Shown here: positions 34,940 to 44,701 of the stretch, piece by piece | Layout: every line of letters begins with the position of its first letter | How positions within the stretch are numbered: the stretch's first letter is position 1 | Source of the DNA: Promethearchaeota archaeon | GTDB taxonomy: Archaea; Asgardarchaeota; Lokiarchaeia; Sigyniarchaeales; SOKP01 | Direction: 5' to 3' | DNA length: 64,000 nucleotides | Assembly: GCA_016839555.1 (NCBI GenBank) | Contig: JAEOUA010000005.1 | Span: 96,595-160,594, forward strand | Translations under genes and position numbers: made by a program | The notes under the pieces: model-generated | What the model was told of the DNA's origin: nothing | Database searches by the model: none | What the model saw: the letters and a program-made list of their open reading frames with translations, nothing else

Positions 34940-35830
34940 TTAAAGTGTTACAGATTCATTTATTAGATTGAATTCTTTCGCTGCTTCCTTTCCTTGTACA
35001 ACTTTCCTTCCAGATTTTTCTGCCGTCTCTTTTGCCCAAGCTACTTGTTCCCAACTTCCTTTTGCTAATTCTCCATTAGGCATCTTTATATTATCTTCTA
35101 ATCCGACTCTCACATGACCGCCCCATGCAATTGCACATAAACCGGCTTGAAATTGCTGATCTGAAACACCACAAACACTCCAAGTTGCATCTTCTGGCAT
35201 TACATTTAGCATATGCGCAAAATTCATGGGAGTAAAGGGGATACCACCGCAGACACCGAAAACCATTTGAAAATGAAGCGGCTGCTCAAACATTCCTTCT
35301 TGCTTATTTAGGAGAAGCATATTATAAAGACCACCCATGTCATATATTTCCATTTCTGGTTTGGTGCCTGCTTTTTGCATATGCCGTGCAAAATTCTGAA
35401 TTGTCTTAAAATTATTTGTGAATACATTACCAGCAGCTAGAACAATTTCTCCTGTTTTCCAATTAGCGACCGAGAAATTCATAGAATTTGTATTTAAAGA
35501 CGCTAAGGGTGGCTTGAATGTTCTTACAGGCATTATCCGTTCTCTATCTGTAGCATTAATACTGATTGCACTACTTAAATTAATTAAAATATCTGGCGCT
35601 TTTTGTTTGATATTAGTTACTGTTTCCCGTATAATGTCTAAATCAGAAGTTGGAAGCCCTTTATCATCTCTGGCATGAATATGAACTACAGCCGCTCCAG
35701 CATCATAACATTTTTTGGCTTCATCTCCAAATTCTTCTGGAGTATATGGAACTGCTTCATTCTGTACCTTTCGAGTTACTGCTCCCGCAAGAGCAGCTGA
35801 AATAACCAGATTTTCACTTTGATGAACCAT
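34940..35830 (-). CDS. BKACE (beta-keto acid cleavage enzyme) family protein
   Basis: Members of this family (PF05853, DUF849) condense a beta-keto acid with acetyl-CoA to give acetoacetate and a new CoA ester, using a zinc ion. The signature VVHIHARDDKGLPTSD carries the metal His pair, and LINLSSAIS and the later VCGGIPFTP fit the TIM-barrel family. The 296-residue length is usual. On the minus strand, it lies alone between the DUF35 genes and the tungsten aldehyde oxidoreductase. It may process a keto acid formed in the island (inference). The exact substrate cannot be read. Confidence 0.85.
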   Translation of the reverse strand: MVHQSENLVISAALAGAVTRKVQNEAVPYTPEEFGDEAKKCYDAGAAVVHIHARDDKGLPTSDLDIIRETVTNIKQKAPDILINLSSAISINATDRERIMPVRTFKPPLASLNTNSMNFSVANWKTGEIVLAAGNVFTNNFKTIQNFARHMQKAGTKPEMEIYDMGGLYNMLLLNKQEGMFEQPLHFQMVFGVCGGIPFTPMNFAHMLNVMPEDATWSVCGVSDQQFQAGLCAIAWGGHVRVGLEDNIKMPNGELAKGSWEQVAWAKETAEKSGRKVVQGKEAAKEFNLINESVTL

Positions 35831-36275
35831 ATTTTTTTCACTCTTTTCTTTTTAGTTCTTATTCAAATAATTAAACTTTGAATTATTTGACATCTATTAT
35901 ATAAATTATTCTTTTCTTTTATATTTAAATTTTAAATTAATAAAATAGAATGAAAAATAATTATCCTTTCTAAAAATTATCCTATTTCTTAAGAAGATAG
36001 ACTATAAATAGGCTAAAATTTTAGACTTATAATCTAAAGGGAAATGTAAATAAGAAGCTAATATTTTCTTTCTTATAAATAGATTATTTTCTTGTAAATA
36101 TATAATTGCCGAGAAGAATCCTTTCAAATTAATATTATTATTCTAAATAGCTAAATCCTATAAACACTTAAATATTTTATAATATGCGATATAAAAATAA
36201 AAAATATCATTTTCAGTTTGATGTAAATTTAATCAAAAAATTACGAAAAAACCCAATAAATAAATAAAATAAGGT
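35831..36275 (+). other. Intergenic region before the aldehyde oxidoreductase gene
   Basis: This AT-rich gap is about 445 bases with no open frame of interest. A weak inverted repeat TTAGA-CTTATAA-TCTAA lies near 36020-36036. Promoter elements for both flanking genes are expected here but I cannot place them firmly. Confidence 0.3.
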
Positions 36276-38114
36276 TTGAAAATGAAAGGATTTATTGGAA
36301 AATTATTAGAGATCGATCTATCTACCCATCAAATAAATCACTTGGATTTAGATGAAGAAATTACGGAAAAATTTTTAGGTGCTGCAGGATATTCTGTGCG
36401 GTATTTATATGATAAAATAAACAGAAATATAAATCCATTAGGGCCAGATAACATTCTTATGTTCATGACAGGGCCTTTATGTGGTTCCAATGTTCCTACA
36501 AGCGGTCGATTTACGGTTTGTGCTAAATCTCCTTATACTGGTATTTGGGGTGAGGCGAATTGTGGAGGATATTTCGGCCCAGAGTTAAAAAAAGCCGGAT
36601 TTGATGGAATTATTATAAAAGGAATATCTGATACTCCTGTTTATCTAGATATAACTGAGGACAATATTGAGATTAAAGATGCCTCCCATTTATGGGGTAA
36701 AGGTGCTTTAGAAACACATGAAATATTAAAGGAAGAGGATAAATTAACCAGAGTGGCGTGTATCGGTCAAGCGGGAGAAAATCTGGTGAAATTCGCAAAT
36801 ATAGTTTCCGAAGATAAATTAGCGGGAAGGACAGGCATGGGTGCTATTATGGGGTCTAAAAAATTGAAAGCTATTGCTTGCAGAGGCTCCAAACGAGTAT
36901 ATGAGCCTGCAGATCCCGAAGCATTTAAAATAGCAGTAAAAAATATGTTAGATGAAGTTAATAAGGCCTTTGCAACTCAGATGTTTGGGGCCTTAGGAAC
37001 GGCTGCTGGAGTAGATAAATATAATGTAGAGGGAGAATTACCAATAAAATATTGGACTAAAGGAGAATGGGACAAAGCTTTTAATCTTTCAGGTGCAAGT
37101 GCTTCAGAAAAAATATTTACCAAAAAATATCCATGTTTTTCATGCCCTATTGGATGCGCCCATAAAGCTTCTGTGTCTAAAGGAAAATATGCGTTTGAAG
37201 GGGAGCGAGAAGCCCCTGAATATGAAACAATAGTAAGCTTTGGTTCTCTTATTTTAAATGATGATTTGGAATCCATCGTTGAAGCTAATTATTTATGTAA
37301 TCAATATGGAATGGATACCATAAGTGGAGGAAGTACAATTGCATTTATTTATTATTTATACAATGATGGTAAAATAACCACTGAGGATATTGACGGATTA
37401 AAACCCGAATGGGGTGATATAGAACCAGCACTGCAGATGATTAAAAAAATAGCTTTTCGAGAAGGTATTGGAGATGTCTTAGCAGAAGGATCCAATGCAG
37501 TGGGAAAAAAATTCGGAATCTCTCAGCAGGAGATTGCCACTGCCTTAGGGCAAGAAGTTCCTTATCATGATCTAAGGCATTCGTGGGGGATGGCATTATC
37601 TTATTCAGTAGGTACTCCCCGTGGACCTTGTCACATGGCATCTGATACTTATACCGTTCTTTTAGGCTACCCATTTGAAGATTTGGGATTTGAAAGTGTA
37701 GACAGATGTAGTGATGGAGAAATAATGGCCAAAGATGCGGCAATTGTATATGATTATCGGGCATTATATAATTCATTAGTAATATGCGCGTTGTGCAATC
37801 CTGAACCGTCCATCTTAGCTGAAGTTATAAAAACGGCTCTAGGATTGGATTTTGATGTCGAAAAGATGAAAAAAATGGGTGAACGAATCTATACAATGAA
37901 ACGATTATTTAATTTAAAAATGGGATTGACTCCTGCTGATGAAATTCTTCCCGAGATTCTCTTAAATCCTTTAGAAGAAGGAGGTTCTGCGGGAAAGAGC
38001 CCTGATTTTGAAAAGTTAAAAAAAGCTTTTTATGAGTATCGAGATTGGGGCTTAGAGACGGGATACCCATCAGAAGAAAAGCTCAAAGAAGTGGGGCTGG
38101 AAAATCTGATATAA
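36276..38114 (+). CDS. aor: Tungsten-containing aldehyde:ferredoxin oxidoreductase
   Basis: The enzyme oxidises aldehydes to acids (or the reverse) with a tungsten-bis-pterin and a 4Fe-4S cluster, using ferredoxin. The N-terminal GFIGKLLEIDLS, NCGGYFGPELKKAGFDGIII and GRTGMGAIMGSKKLKAIA are typical. The cluster cysteines CFSCPIGC are at about residue 286, with a fourth Cys in SLVICALC. At 612 residues it is full length. A second AOR lies at 39114 with an SCP2-like gene between them, and a MoaD-like gene is at 44296. The substrate is unknown. Confidence 0.92.
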   Translation: MKMKGFIGKLLEIDLSTHQINHLDLDEEITEKFLGAAGYSVRYLYDKINRNINPLGPDNILMFMTGPLCGSNVPTSGRFTVCAKSPYTGIWGEANCGGYFGPELKKAGFDGIIIKGISDTPVYLDITEDNIEIKDASHLWGKGALETHEILKEEDKLTRVACIGQAGENLVKFANIVSEDKLAGRTGMGAIMGSKKLKAIACRGSKRVYEPADPEAFKIAVKNMLDEVNKAFATQMFGALGTAAGVDKYNVEGELPIKYWTKGEWDKAFNLSGASASEKIFTKKYPCFSCPIGCAHKASVSKGKYAFEGEREAPEYETIVSFGSLILNDDLESIVEANYLCNQYGMDTISGGSTIAFIYYLYNDGKITTEDIDGLKPEWGDIEPALQMIKKIAFREGIGDVLAEGSNAVGKKFGISQQEIATALGQEVPYHDLRHSWGMALSYSVGTPRGPCHMASDTYTVLLGYPFEDLGFESVDRCSDGEIMAKDAAIVYDYRALYNSLVICALCNPEPSILAEVIKTALGLDFDVEKMKKMGERIYTMKRLFNLKMGLTPADEILPEILLNPLEEGGSAGKSPDFEKLKKAFYEYRDWGLETGYPSEEKLKEVGLENLI

Positions 38115-38260
38115 CTTTTTAATACTTTTTATTCATTTCTTTTCTATACCATTCTCCTTCTATTTCTTAAATTATTTTAAATCTTATATATGATTGTGCT
38201 TTCTAAATATTAATAAACATCTTTATACTAATTATATTAAAAAAAATGAGATGATTCAAA

Positions 38261-38716
38261 ATGCCTAAATTTGGAACTCAAGAATGGTGTAATGCCTATT
38301 GTGAAGCAATAAATGGTAATGAAGCTTATGCGGAAGCAGCATCCTGGTGGGAAGGTGATTTTATATTCATTGTTCATCCTAGTGGTCCATTAGATCATGA
38401 AATCCGTATGTGGATTGGTCTCAATCATGGTAAATGCACTGGCGCAAAAATTCTCAAAGAAGATGAAGAATATATTATTTTAGAAAAAGGTCAAAAGGCA
38501 AGTGGAAATCCTCCTCCCCCTTATGAAGCGGAATATGTATATTCAGCTAATTATGATAATTGGGTGAAAATTTTAAAAAGCGAATTAGATTCAGTTCGGG
38601 CCCTTTTATCAGGACAAGCAAAAGTAGTGGGAGATATGGCGAAAATAATGAGGGCTACGAAAGCGGCCCAAGAGCTCGTAAGATCCACCACATTAATCGA
38701 AACAGAACTGTATTAA
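38261..38716 (+). CDS. SCP2-like sterol/lipid-binding domain protein
   Basis: This is a clear paralogue of the SCP2-like protein at 28837: WWEGDFIFIVHPSGPLDHEI, LNHGKCTGAKIL and DMAKIMRATKAAQELV are shared in order. It is 151 residues, with a short insert of about 18 residues near the centre. The SCP2 fold binds lipids or acyl-CoAs. It sits between two aldehyde oxidoreductase genes (146 bases after the first and 397 before the second), so it may shuttle a hydrophobic acid or aldehyde. The adjacency is seen and the transport role is inferred. Confidence 0.75.
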   Translation: MPKFGTQEWCNAYCEAINGNEAYAEAASWWEGDFIFIVHPSGPLDHEIRMWIGLNHGKCTGAKILKEDEEYIILEKGQKASGNPPPPYEAEYVYSANYDNWVKILKSELDSVRALLSGQAKVVGDMAKIMRATKAAQELVRSTTLIETELY

Positions 38717-39113
38717 AAATAGGAAATAAAAACTTAAATCCCCTCTTTTTTTCTTATTTTATTTCTAGTTTTTTATATTTGAAATATCTTTATCGATTTC
38801 TATTATTATCATTGAATAAATAAGGATTATTACGAGAAAATGAACGAAATTAGGAATAAGAGACAATTACAAGGATTTTAATAAAGTAATCCGCTTGTTT
38901 ATCTAATTTTTTTCGATTGATTTTTTATCCCTTCCTTATTTCTGAGCATACATAACGCTTATCAGTTTTACATAAAAAGTTTTATTACAACTTTAACTTA
39001 TTTTAAAAATATAAACATTTATTATTATTAGTAAAAACATATAATATAATCGAATATATTTATTATAAAATCATAAAATCAAAAAAAAATTCGAAAATAG
39101 GGAGTAATACAAC
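38717..39113 (+). other. Intergenic region between the SCP2-like and second AOR genes
   Basis: This AT-rich gap of 397 bases has no gene. A TATA-like catataatat near 39048 and a GGAGTAAT ribosome site just before 39114 fit a promoter for the AOR. Confidence 0.35.
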
Positions 39114-40982
39114 ATGTATGGATATATGGGTAAAATTTTAAGGGTAAATTTGACTAGCGGAGAAATAACCGAAGAATTTCCAGATGAAAAGGTTTTGAAA
39201 GACTTTTTAGGTGGTGCGGGTTTATCTACATGGTATTTAATAAATGAAACAGAGAAAGGAATTGATCCTTTAGGGCCAGATAATAAACTAATTTTTATGA
39301 CAGGACCGCTCACAGGCACCAGTTCTCCCAGTACGGGCAGATATAGTGTTGTTTGTAAGTCCCCTCTTACTGGAGGCTGGGCACAAGCAAATTCTGCTGG
39401 ATACTGGGGAAGAGATTTTAAAAGATCAGGTTTTGATGGAGTTATTTTTGAAGGAAAATCCCCAAAACCAGTCTATTTACTTACGAATGATGGTAAAGCA
39501 GAATTAGTGGATGCCACTGAAATTTGGGGGAAAAATACCTCTGAAGTTACAAAAATTCTTAAAGAAAAACATGGTAAAGAATATAATGTTTCTGGTATTG
39601 GGCCCGCGGGTGAGAATTTAGTTAAATATGCTGCGATAATGAATGATTGTGATGAGCCTTATTATGGAAGAGCAGCTGGAAGATGCGGTGTTGGCGCTGT
39701 GATGGGTTCCAAAAATTTAAAAGCCATTGTCTCATATGGTCGTCAAAAAATAGATGTGGCGCAACCAGATGCATATAGAGAAGAAGCTAAGCAGAGGTAT
39801 GATTGGGTGAATCAGAGTTTATTAAAAATGACTCTTGAAGTATATGGAACGGCCACAATGGTCGATTTAGTGAATGTTAAGGGAGGTCTTCCTACTAGAA
39901 ATTGGCAAACAGGAGTATTTGAAAAAGTGGACGATATAAATGGAACCGCGATTAATGAAACTATTTTGATTGATCGAAAACCCTGTTTTGCGTGTCCTAT
40001 AGCTTGTGGGAGAATTTCTGAAATTAAAGAAGGAAAATATGCAAGCAAAGGTGAAGGACCAGAATACGAGTCTATTGGAGCACTCGGTACTATGTGCGGA
40101 CTCGAGGATTTAAATGCCATTACCTATGCTCATTTTCTATGTAATGAGTATGGGTTGGATACAATTTCAACAGGCAATACGATTGGATTTGCTATTGAGT
40201 GCTTTAAAAAAGGGATATTAACTAAAGGGGATACTGATGGTTTAGAACTTGATTGGAATGACCCCACTTTAATAATAGAGCTTTTAGGAAAGATAGCTCA
40301 TCGAGAAGGAATTGGTGACTTATTAGCAGAAGGAACAAGGGCTATGGCAAAAAAACTTGGAAAGGATTCAGAAAAATTTGCGATGAATGTTAAAGGTTTA
40401 GAACTTCCATGTTATGACAGCCGAGCCGCAAAAATAACAGGCTTAGCATATGCTACCGCTAATAGAGGAGGAGATCATATAACGGCTTATATTGAAGGAC
40501 CTGCCTTTTTAGCTATGCCGTTTATGATCGTGGATGATGCGGATGTAGGAGATCCCTTGCAAGAAATACCTGAAAAAACAAAAGTTGTGAAAGACTTCGA
40601 AGATGCTTTTGGAGTGTTTGATGCTATTGGAGGTTGTAAATTTATGGGTATGGTACTTACCGCAGAAGATTGGGCTTCTTTAATCTCTAAATTATTGGGA
40701 CGGGAATTTACTGTTGATGATTTCAGAAAAACTGGTGAAAGAATCTATAATTTAGAACGTGCTTACCTTATAAGGGAAGGCTTCTCTCGAAAAGATGATA
40801 CTCTTCCAGCACGATTATTAGAAGAACCATTACCTGAAGGACCAGCTGAAGGTCATGTTGTTGATTTGGATCCAATGTTGGATGCATATTATGAATTCCG
40901 TGGTTGGGACAAAGATGGCAAACCAAAGAAAGATAAGCTAGCTGAGCTCGGACTTGATTGGGTCATTGATATAATTTATTAA
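39114..40982 (+). CDS. aor: Tungsten-containing aldehyde:ferredoxin oxidoreductase (second copy)
   Basis: Like the gene at 36276, it has the GYMGKILRVNLTSG start, the NSAGYWGRDFKRSGFDGVIF and GRCGVGAVMGSKNLKAIV cofactor segments, and CFACPIACGR cluster cysteines at about residue 290 with a fourth Cys in AIGGCKFMG. At 622 residues it is full length. It diverges clearly from the first copy outside these motifs, so the two probably take different aldehydes. It ends 62 bases before the acyl-CoA ligase gene at 41045. AOR makes a free acid that the ligase could activate (inference). Confidence 0.92.
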   Translation: MYGYMGKILRVNLTSGEITEEFPDEKVLKDFLGGAGLSTWYLINETEKGIDPLGPDNKLIFMTGPLTGTSSPSTGRYSVVCKSPLTGGWAQANSAGYWGRDFKRSGFDGVIFEGKSPKPVYLLTNDGKAELVDATEIWGKNTSEVTKILKEKHGKEYNVSGIGPAGENLVKYAAIMNDCDEPYYGRAAGRCGVGAVMGSKNLKAIVSYGRQKIDVAQPDAYREEAKQRYDWVNQSLLKMTLEVYGTATMVDLVNVKGGLPTRNWQTGVFEKVDDINGTAINETILIDRKPCFACPIACGRISEIKEGKYASKGEGPEYESIGALGTMCGLEDLNAITYAHFLCNEYGLDTISTGNTIGFAIECFKKGILTKGDTDGLELDWNDPTLIIELLGKIAHREGIGDLLAEGTRAMAKKLGKDSEKFAMNVKGLELPCYDSRAAKITGLAYATANRGGDHITAYIEGPAFLAMPFMIVDDADVGDPLQEIPEKTKVVKDFEDAFGVFDAIGGCKFMGMVLTAEDWASLISKLLGREFTVDDFRKTGERIYNLERAYLIREGFSRKDDTLPARLLEEPLPEGPAEGHVVDLDPMLDAYYEFRGWDKDGKPKKDKLAELGLDWVIDIIY

Positions 40983-41044
40983 GCTTTTTTTTTTATATTT
41001 CTTTATATAAAGATTGATTTTAAATTAATTTTTTAAAGGAGTGA

Positions 41045-42742
41045 ATGATGAGTTATCAAGATAAGCCATGGCTCAATTCTTATCAAATTGGACCTTTTAA
41101 ATTAAAACATTCGATGAAACCATATCCTATTATTAACGTTTATCAATTTCTCAAAGATACGGTGGAAAAATTTCCAGATAATATTGCTATTGTATATGCG
41201 GATGAGGAAATGACCTATAAAGATCTTAAGGAAAAAGTCGATAAATTAGCTTCGGCATTAGTAGATCTTGGGGTAAAAAAGGGAGACACCGTTGCAACAG
41301 TGTTTCCCTCATGTCCAGAATTCATAATAGCAGATTATGCTATTATGAAAATAGGAGGTATTCATGTTCCCCTTAGTGTAATGCACAAGGCAAAAGATTT
41401 GCTTTATGAATTAAATGAAAGCAAGGCTGAAATAGTCTTATGCTCTTACAGACGTCTTGAACGGGTGAACCAAATAAAGACAAGGACTAAAATTAAAATT
41501 ATTATTTATGCCCCAACTAAATTATTTCCGGACTATAAATATCCTAAAATGGAAGCTATTTCTGAAGAAAATTATTATCTTTTAGATGAATTAATTCAGA
41601 AATATGAGCCTCACACAGAAGAAGTTGAGATCGATCCAAAAGAGGATGTGGCTTTATTACCATTTACGGGAGGTACGACAGGTGTTCCCAAGGGGACGAT
41701 GCTTACTCATTATAATTTAACTAGCGATACGATTCAAGCATTCCATTGGATGATGGATCCTTTAAAATCTGGGATAATTGGCAAAAGTGCTACCGCGATT
41801 TGTGTACCTTTATTTCATCAATATGGACATTATGCACTCCATATGTGTGTTTCATGGGCATTAAAAATGTATTTAATGGATCCTAGGGATATTCCTAAAA
41901 TTGTAGAGATTATTAACCAAAAACGTCCTTTTATTGTTTTTGCAGTCCCTACACACTATATATACTTCACAAATATGGATTTGAAAAAGGGACAGATTTT
42001 CTATTATTCTGCAGCCGCAGCGTTACCTCCAGAGTTAGCTGGAAAATTTGAAAAGAAATCAGGAGTTCCCATGGGAGAAGGCTATGGTGCAACTGAGACT
42101 TCAGGAGCTGTAACTGTAAATATATCGGCACTATCAAAAGTTACTGGCTTTATGAGTGAAGTAAAGAGGGGTGTAGGGATTCCATTACCAGATACCGAAG
42201 TGAAAATCGTCGATCCTGCATCTGGAGAGGTTCTCCCTATAGGATCTCGTGGAGAATTATGGGTAAAAGGACCACAAATAATGAAAGGATATTGGCCGAC
42301 ACCTGGAAAAGGCTTAAAAGAAGGTGGTTGGCTTCCCATGGGCGATATTGTAGAGATGGATGAGGATGGTTATTTTAAGGTGGTTGATCGAATTAAGGAT
42401 ATGATTAATGTTTCTGGCAATAAAGTATATTCTCGCCAAATAGACGATATTCTACATCAACATGAAGCAGTAGATACAGCTGGCGTCATTGGGGTGCCAG
42501 ATCCTGAAAGACCTGGCAGCGAGCGAGTTAAGGCTTTTATTAAACTTAAACAAGAATATAAAGGAAAGGTAAAAGAAGAAGATTTTATCGAATATCTTAA
42601 AGACAAAGTAATGCCCTATGCAGTCCCCAAATACGTTGAATTTAGAGATGATCTTCCTCTTACAATAGTCATGAAACTCCATAAGAAGAAGCTAAGAGAG
42701 GAAGAAATAGCAAAGATGAAAGAGGAAGGTTTAATTAGCTAA
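41045..42742 (+). CDS. Acyl-CoA synthetase (AMP-forming)
   Basis: The AMP-binding motif FTGGTTGVPKGTMLTH is at about residue 205, EGYGATETSGAVT follows, and MGDIVEMDEDGYFKVVDRIK with INVSGNKVYSRQID marks the C-terminal hinge. The C-terminal lysine region reads TIVMKLHKKKLREEE rather than the common GKxxR form, but a lysine is present. It is full length at 565 residues. It follows the second aldehyde oxidoreductase by about 60 bases with a likely ribosome site (AAAGGAGTG), so the two are probably co-transcribed. The substrate acid is unknown. Confidence 0.88.
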   Translation: MMSYQDKPWLNSYQIGPFKLKHSMKPYPIINVYQFLKDTVEKFPDNIAIVYADEEMTYKDLKEKVDKLASALVDLGVKKGDTVATVFPSCPEFIIADYAIMKIGGIHVPLSVMHKAKDLLYELNESKAEIVLCSYRRLERVNQIKTRTKIKIIIYAPTKLFPDYKYPKMEAISEENYYLLDELIQKYEPHTEEVEIDPKEDVALLPFTGGTTGVPKGTMLTHYNLTSDTIQAFHWMMDPLKSGIIGKSATAICVPLFHQYGHYALHMCVSWALKMYLMDPRDIPKIVEIINQKRPFIVFAVPTHYIYFTNMDLKKGQIFYYSAAAALPPELAGKFEKKSGVPMGEGYGATETSGAVTVNISALSKVTGFMSEVKRGVGIPLPDTEVKIVDPASGEVLPIGSRGELWVKGPQIMKGYWPTPGKGLKEGGWLPMGDIVEMDEDGYFKVVDRIKDMINVSGNKVYSRQIDDILHQHEAVDTAGVIGVPDPERPGSERVKAFIKLKQEYKGKVKEEDFIEYLKDKVMPYAVPKYVEFRDDLPLTIVMKLHKKKLREEEIAKMKEEGLIS

Positions 42743-43005
42743 ATTCAAAATTTTTTTATTTTATTAATATCTATTTTATTATCAAATGTGAATACCACTC
42801 TAGAATATTCAAGTTTAAAAATCAAAGCAGATTTAATCTCAAGATTTTATTTACCCTAATCAAATTTTATGAAAAAATTTACACGATTTCCAACTTAAAA
42901 AAAACTAAAGTTAACTTAATAAAAGTGTAAAACTAAATATAAATAATTTTTAATTCAAAATAAAAAATATAAAATAAACAAAAAATTAATGAGAAGTGAT
43001 AAATA

Positions 43006-44205
43006 ATGTGGTTTTTCTTTAGTTCCAATCTTGCATATGGTGAAGAGGCATTAAATTTTTTAGAGAATATTCCGGGGAAAAAGTGTTTTATTGTAACAGA
43101 TAAAGTACTTGAAGAATTGGGTATTGTTAAAATATTAACGGACAGGCTTGACAAATTGGGAAAGGAATATAAAATATTTACTGATGTAAAATCAGATCCT
43201 CATGAAGATGATATCATGAAGGGCAAAGAAGCATGTATAGCTTATAAACCAGATATTGTAATAGGCTTAGGTGGGGGATCTGCGATGGATTCAGCTAAAG
43301 CAATATACGCGATGTATGAATATCCCGAATATAAAATTGATGATTTCCATCCATTGAACCCAGATTTCTATGATTTGGGGAAGAAAGCTAAATTGATCTG
43401 TATTCCAACCACTGCGGGAACTGGTGCTGAAACAACATGGGCAATAGTGGTTTCTAGACTCCAAGATGGCGTTTGGATTAAATTGGAACAAGCTCATAAG
43501 GGAATTGTTCCACAATATGCGATTTTAGATCCTATTTTTACCTTAGAAATGCCTAAGAAATTAACCGCAGCAACCGGTTTTGATGCTTTAGCGCATTCTC
43601 TTGAAGGCATTACTTCTGGATGGAAAAATGAATTTAGTGATGCTCTCGCATTAAAAGCAGTAGAATTGATATTTAAATACTTACCAATAGCTTATGAAGA
43701 TGGAAGCAATTTTGAAGCAAGGGATATGATGCTTCAAGCGGCGGCAATCGCAGGTCAATCTTTTGGAAATTCACAAGCTCATATTGGTCATGCACTTGGT
43801 CATAGTCTTGCTGCTATATATCATACTCATCATGGTGAAGCTGTAGGTTTATTCCTCCCTTATGTGCTTCAATATAATATAAATGATCCAAATGAAGCCA
43901 ATAAAAGTGTTGATATCTTAGGAAAATTTGCTAAGCAATTAGGTTGGGCGAAATGGGATGATGATAATAAAAAAGTAGCTACAATCGTCATAGAAAAAGT
44001 GAAAGAATTGCAGAAAAAAGTTAACTTATCGACAACTATTAAAGATCTTGGTATTTCAATGGAGGATTTGGGTAACAACACTGAAAAAATAGTCGAACTA
44101 TGCTTACAAAGTGGTTGCACTACAATGAGCTCTCGCGTTCCTGGAGTGGATCATTTTACAAAATTATTACAATATGCATATGAAGGAATAAATGTAGATT
44201 TTTAA
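43006..44205 (+). CDS. Iron-containing alcohol dehydrogenase (second copy)
   Basis: The protein is 399 residues, the same length as its paralogue at 29315. It has GGGSAMDSAKAIY for NAD(P), TGFDALAHSLEGI and HIGHALGHSLAAI for the metal, and THHGEAVGLFLP near the active site. It interconverts an alcohol and an aldehyde with NAD(P). It lies downstream of the AOR and ligase genes, so an alcohol-aldehyde-acid-CoA series can be drawn from adjacent genes (inference). The ATG is preceded by GAGAAGTGAT. The MoaD-like gene follows after about 90 bases. Confidence 0.88.
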   Translation: MWFFFSSNLAYGEEALNFLENIPGKKCFIVTDKVLEELGIVKILTDRLDKLGKEYKIFTDVKSDPHEDDIMKGKEACIAYKPDIVIGLGGGSAMDSAKAIYAMYEYPEYKIDDFHPLNPDFYDLGKKAKLICIPTTAGTGAETTWAIVVSRLQDGVWIKLEQAHKGIVPQYAILDPIFTLEMPKKLTAATGFDALAHSLEGITSGWKNEFSDALALKAVELIFKYLPIAYEDGSNFEARDMMLQAAAIAGQSFGNSQAHIGHALGHSLAAIYHTHHGEAVGLFLPYVLQYNINDPNEANKSVDILGKFAKQLGWAKWDDDNKKVATIVIEKVKELQKKVNLSTTIKDLGISMEDLGNNTEKIVELCLQSGCTTMSSRVPGVDHFTKLLQYAYEGINVDF

Positions 44206-44295
44206 AAAATTACAATAAGGGATAAAAACAGCCAAAAATAAAGAAATCGATTTGATTAAATAATATCAAAATTTATTTTATTTTTTCTTTTTATT

Positions 44296-44577
44296 ATGAA
44301 AGTCTCTGTAAGATTTTATGCTTATCTTGTTGATTTAATTCAGAATAAGAATGATATTGAGATTCAACTCGAGGAGGGTTCGAATATAATGGATCTTTTA
44401 GAAGAAATATTTAAATTTTATGATATTAGGAATAAAATTATGGAAGATACTCATACTCTCAAAAATTGGGTTACAATTCTCATTAACGGTAGGGAATTAA
44501 AGTTTTTGTCTGGATTGAAAACAATACTAAAACAAAACGATAAAATATCAATATTTCCTCCCGTAGTTGGTGGTTAA
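44296..44577 (+). CDS. MoaD/ThiS-family sulfur carrier protein
   Basis: The 93-residue ubiquitin-like protein starts MKVSVRFYAYLVDLIQ and ends in the required Gly-Gly (FPPVVGG), the residue pair that is adenylated and thiocarboxylated to carry sulfur. MoaD supplies the dithiolene sulfurs of molybdopterin/tungstopterin. It sits close after two tungsten aldehyde oxidoreductases, so pterin cofactor assembly is the likely job. A tRNA-thiolation or other ThiS-like role is possible. A TTTTT run lies just upstream of the ATG, which looks leaderless. Confidence 0.8.
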   Translation: MKVSVRFYAYLVDLIQNKNDIEIQLEEGSNIMDLLEEIFKFYDIRNKIMEDTHTLKNWVTILINGRELKFLSGLKTILKQNDKISIFPPVVGG

Positions 44578-44701
44578 AAGAAATAGAAGATTAAAGCTCT
44601 ACTCTTAAAATACTGTTTATTAATATTATTTTGTTAAAAAATTAGAAATTATTTAAAAAGAAAGAGAAAAATTTAATTTTTTGCTGCTTGTCTTATCTTT
44701 A

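Noticed and set aside
38560..38823. Open frame overlapping the end of the SCP2-like gene
   Set aside because: It is a frame shadow of the SCP2-like gene running into AT-rich DNA, with no start signal.
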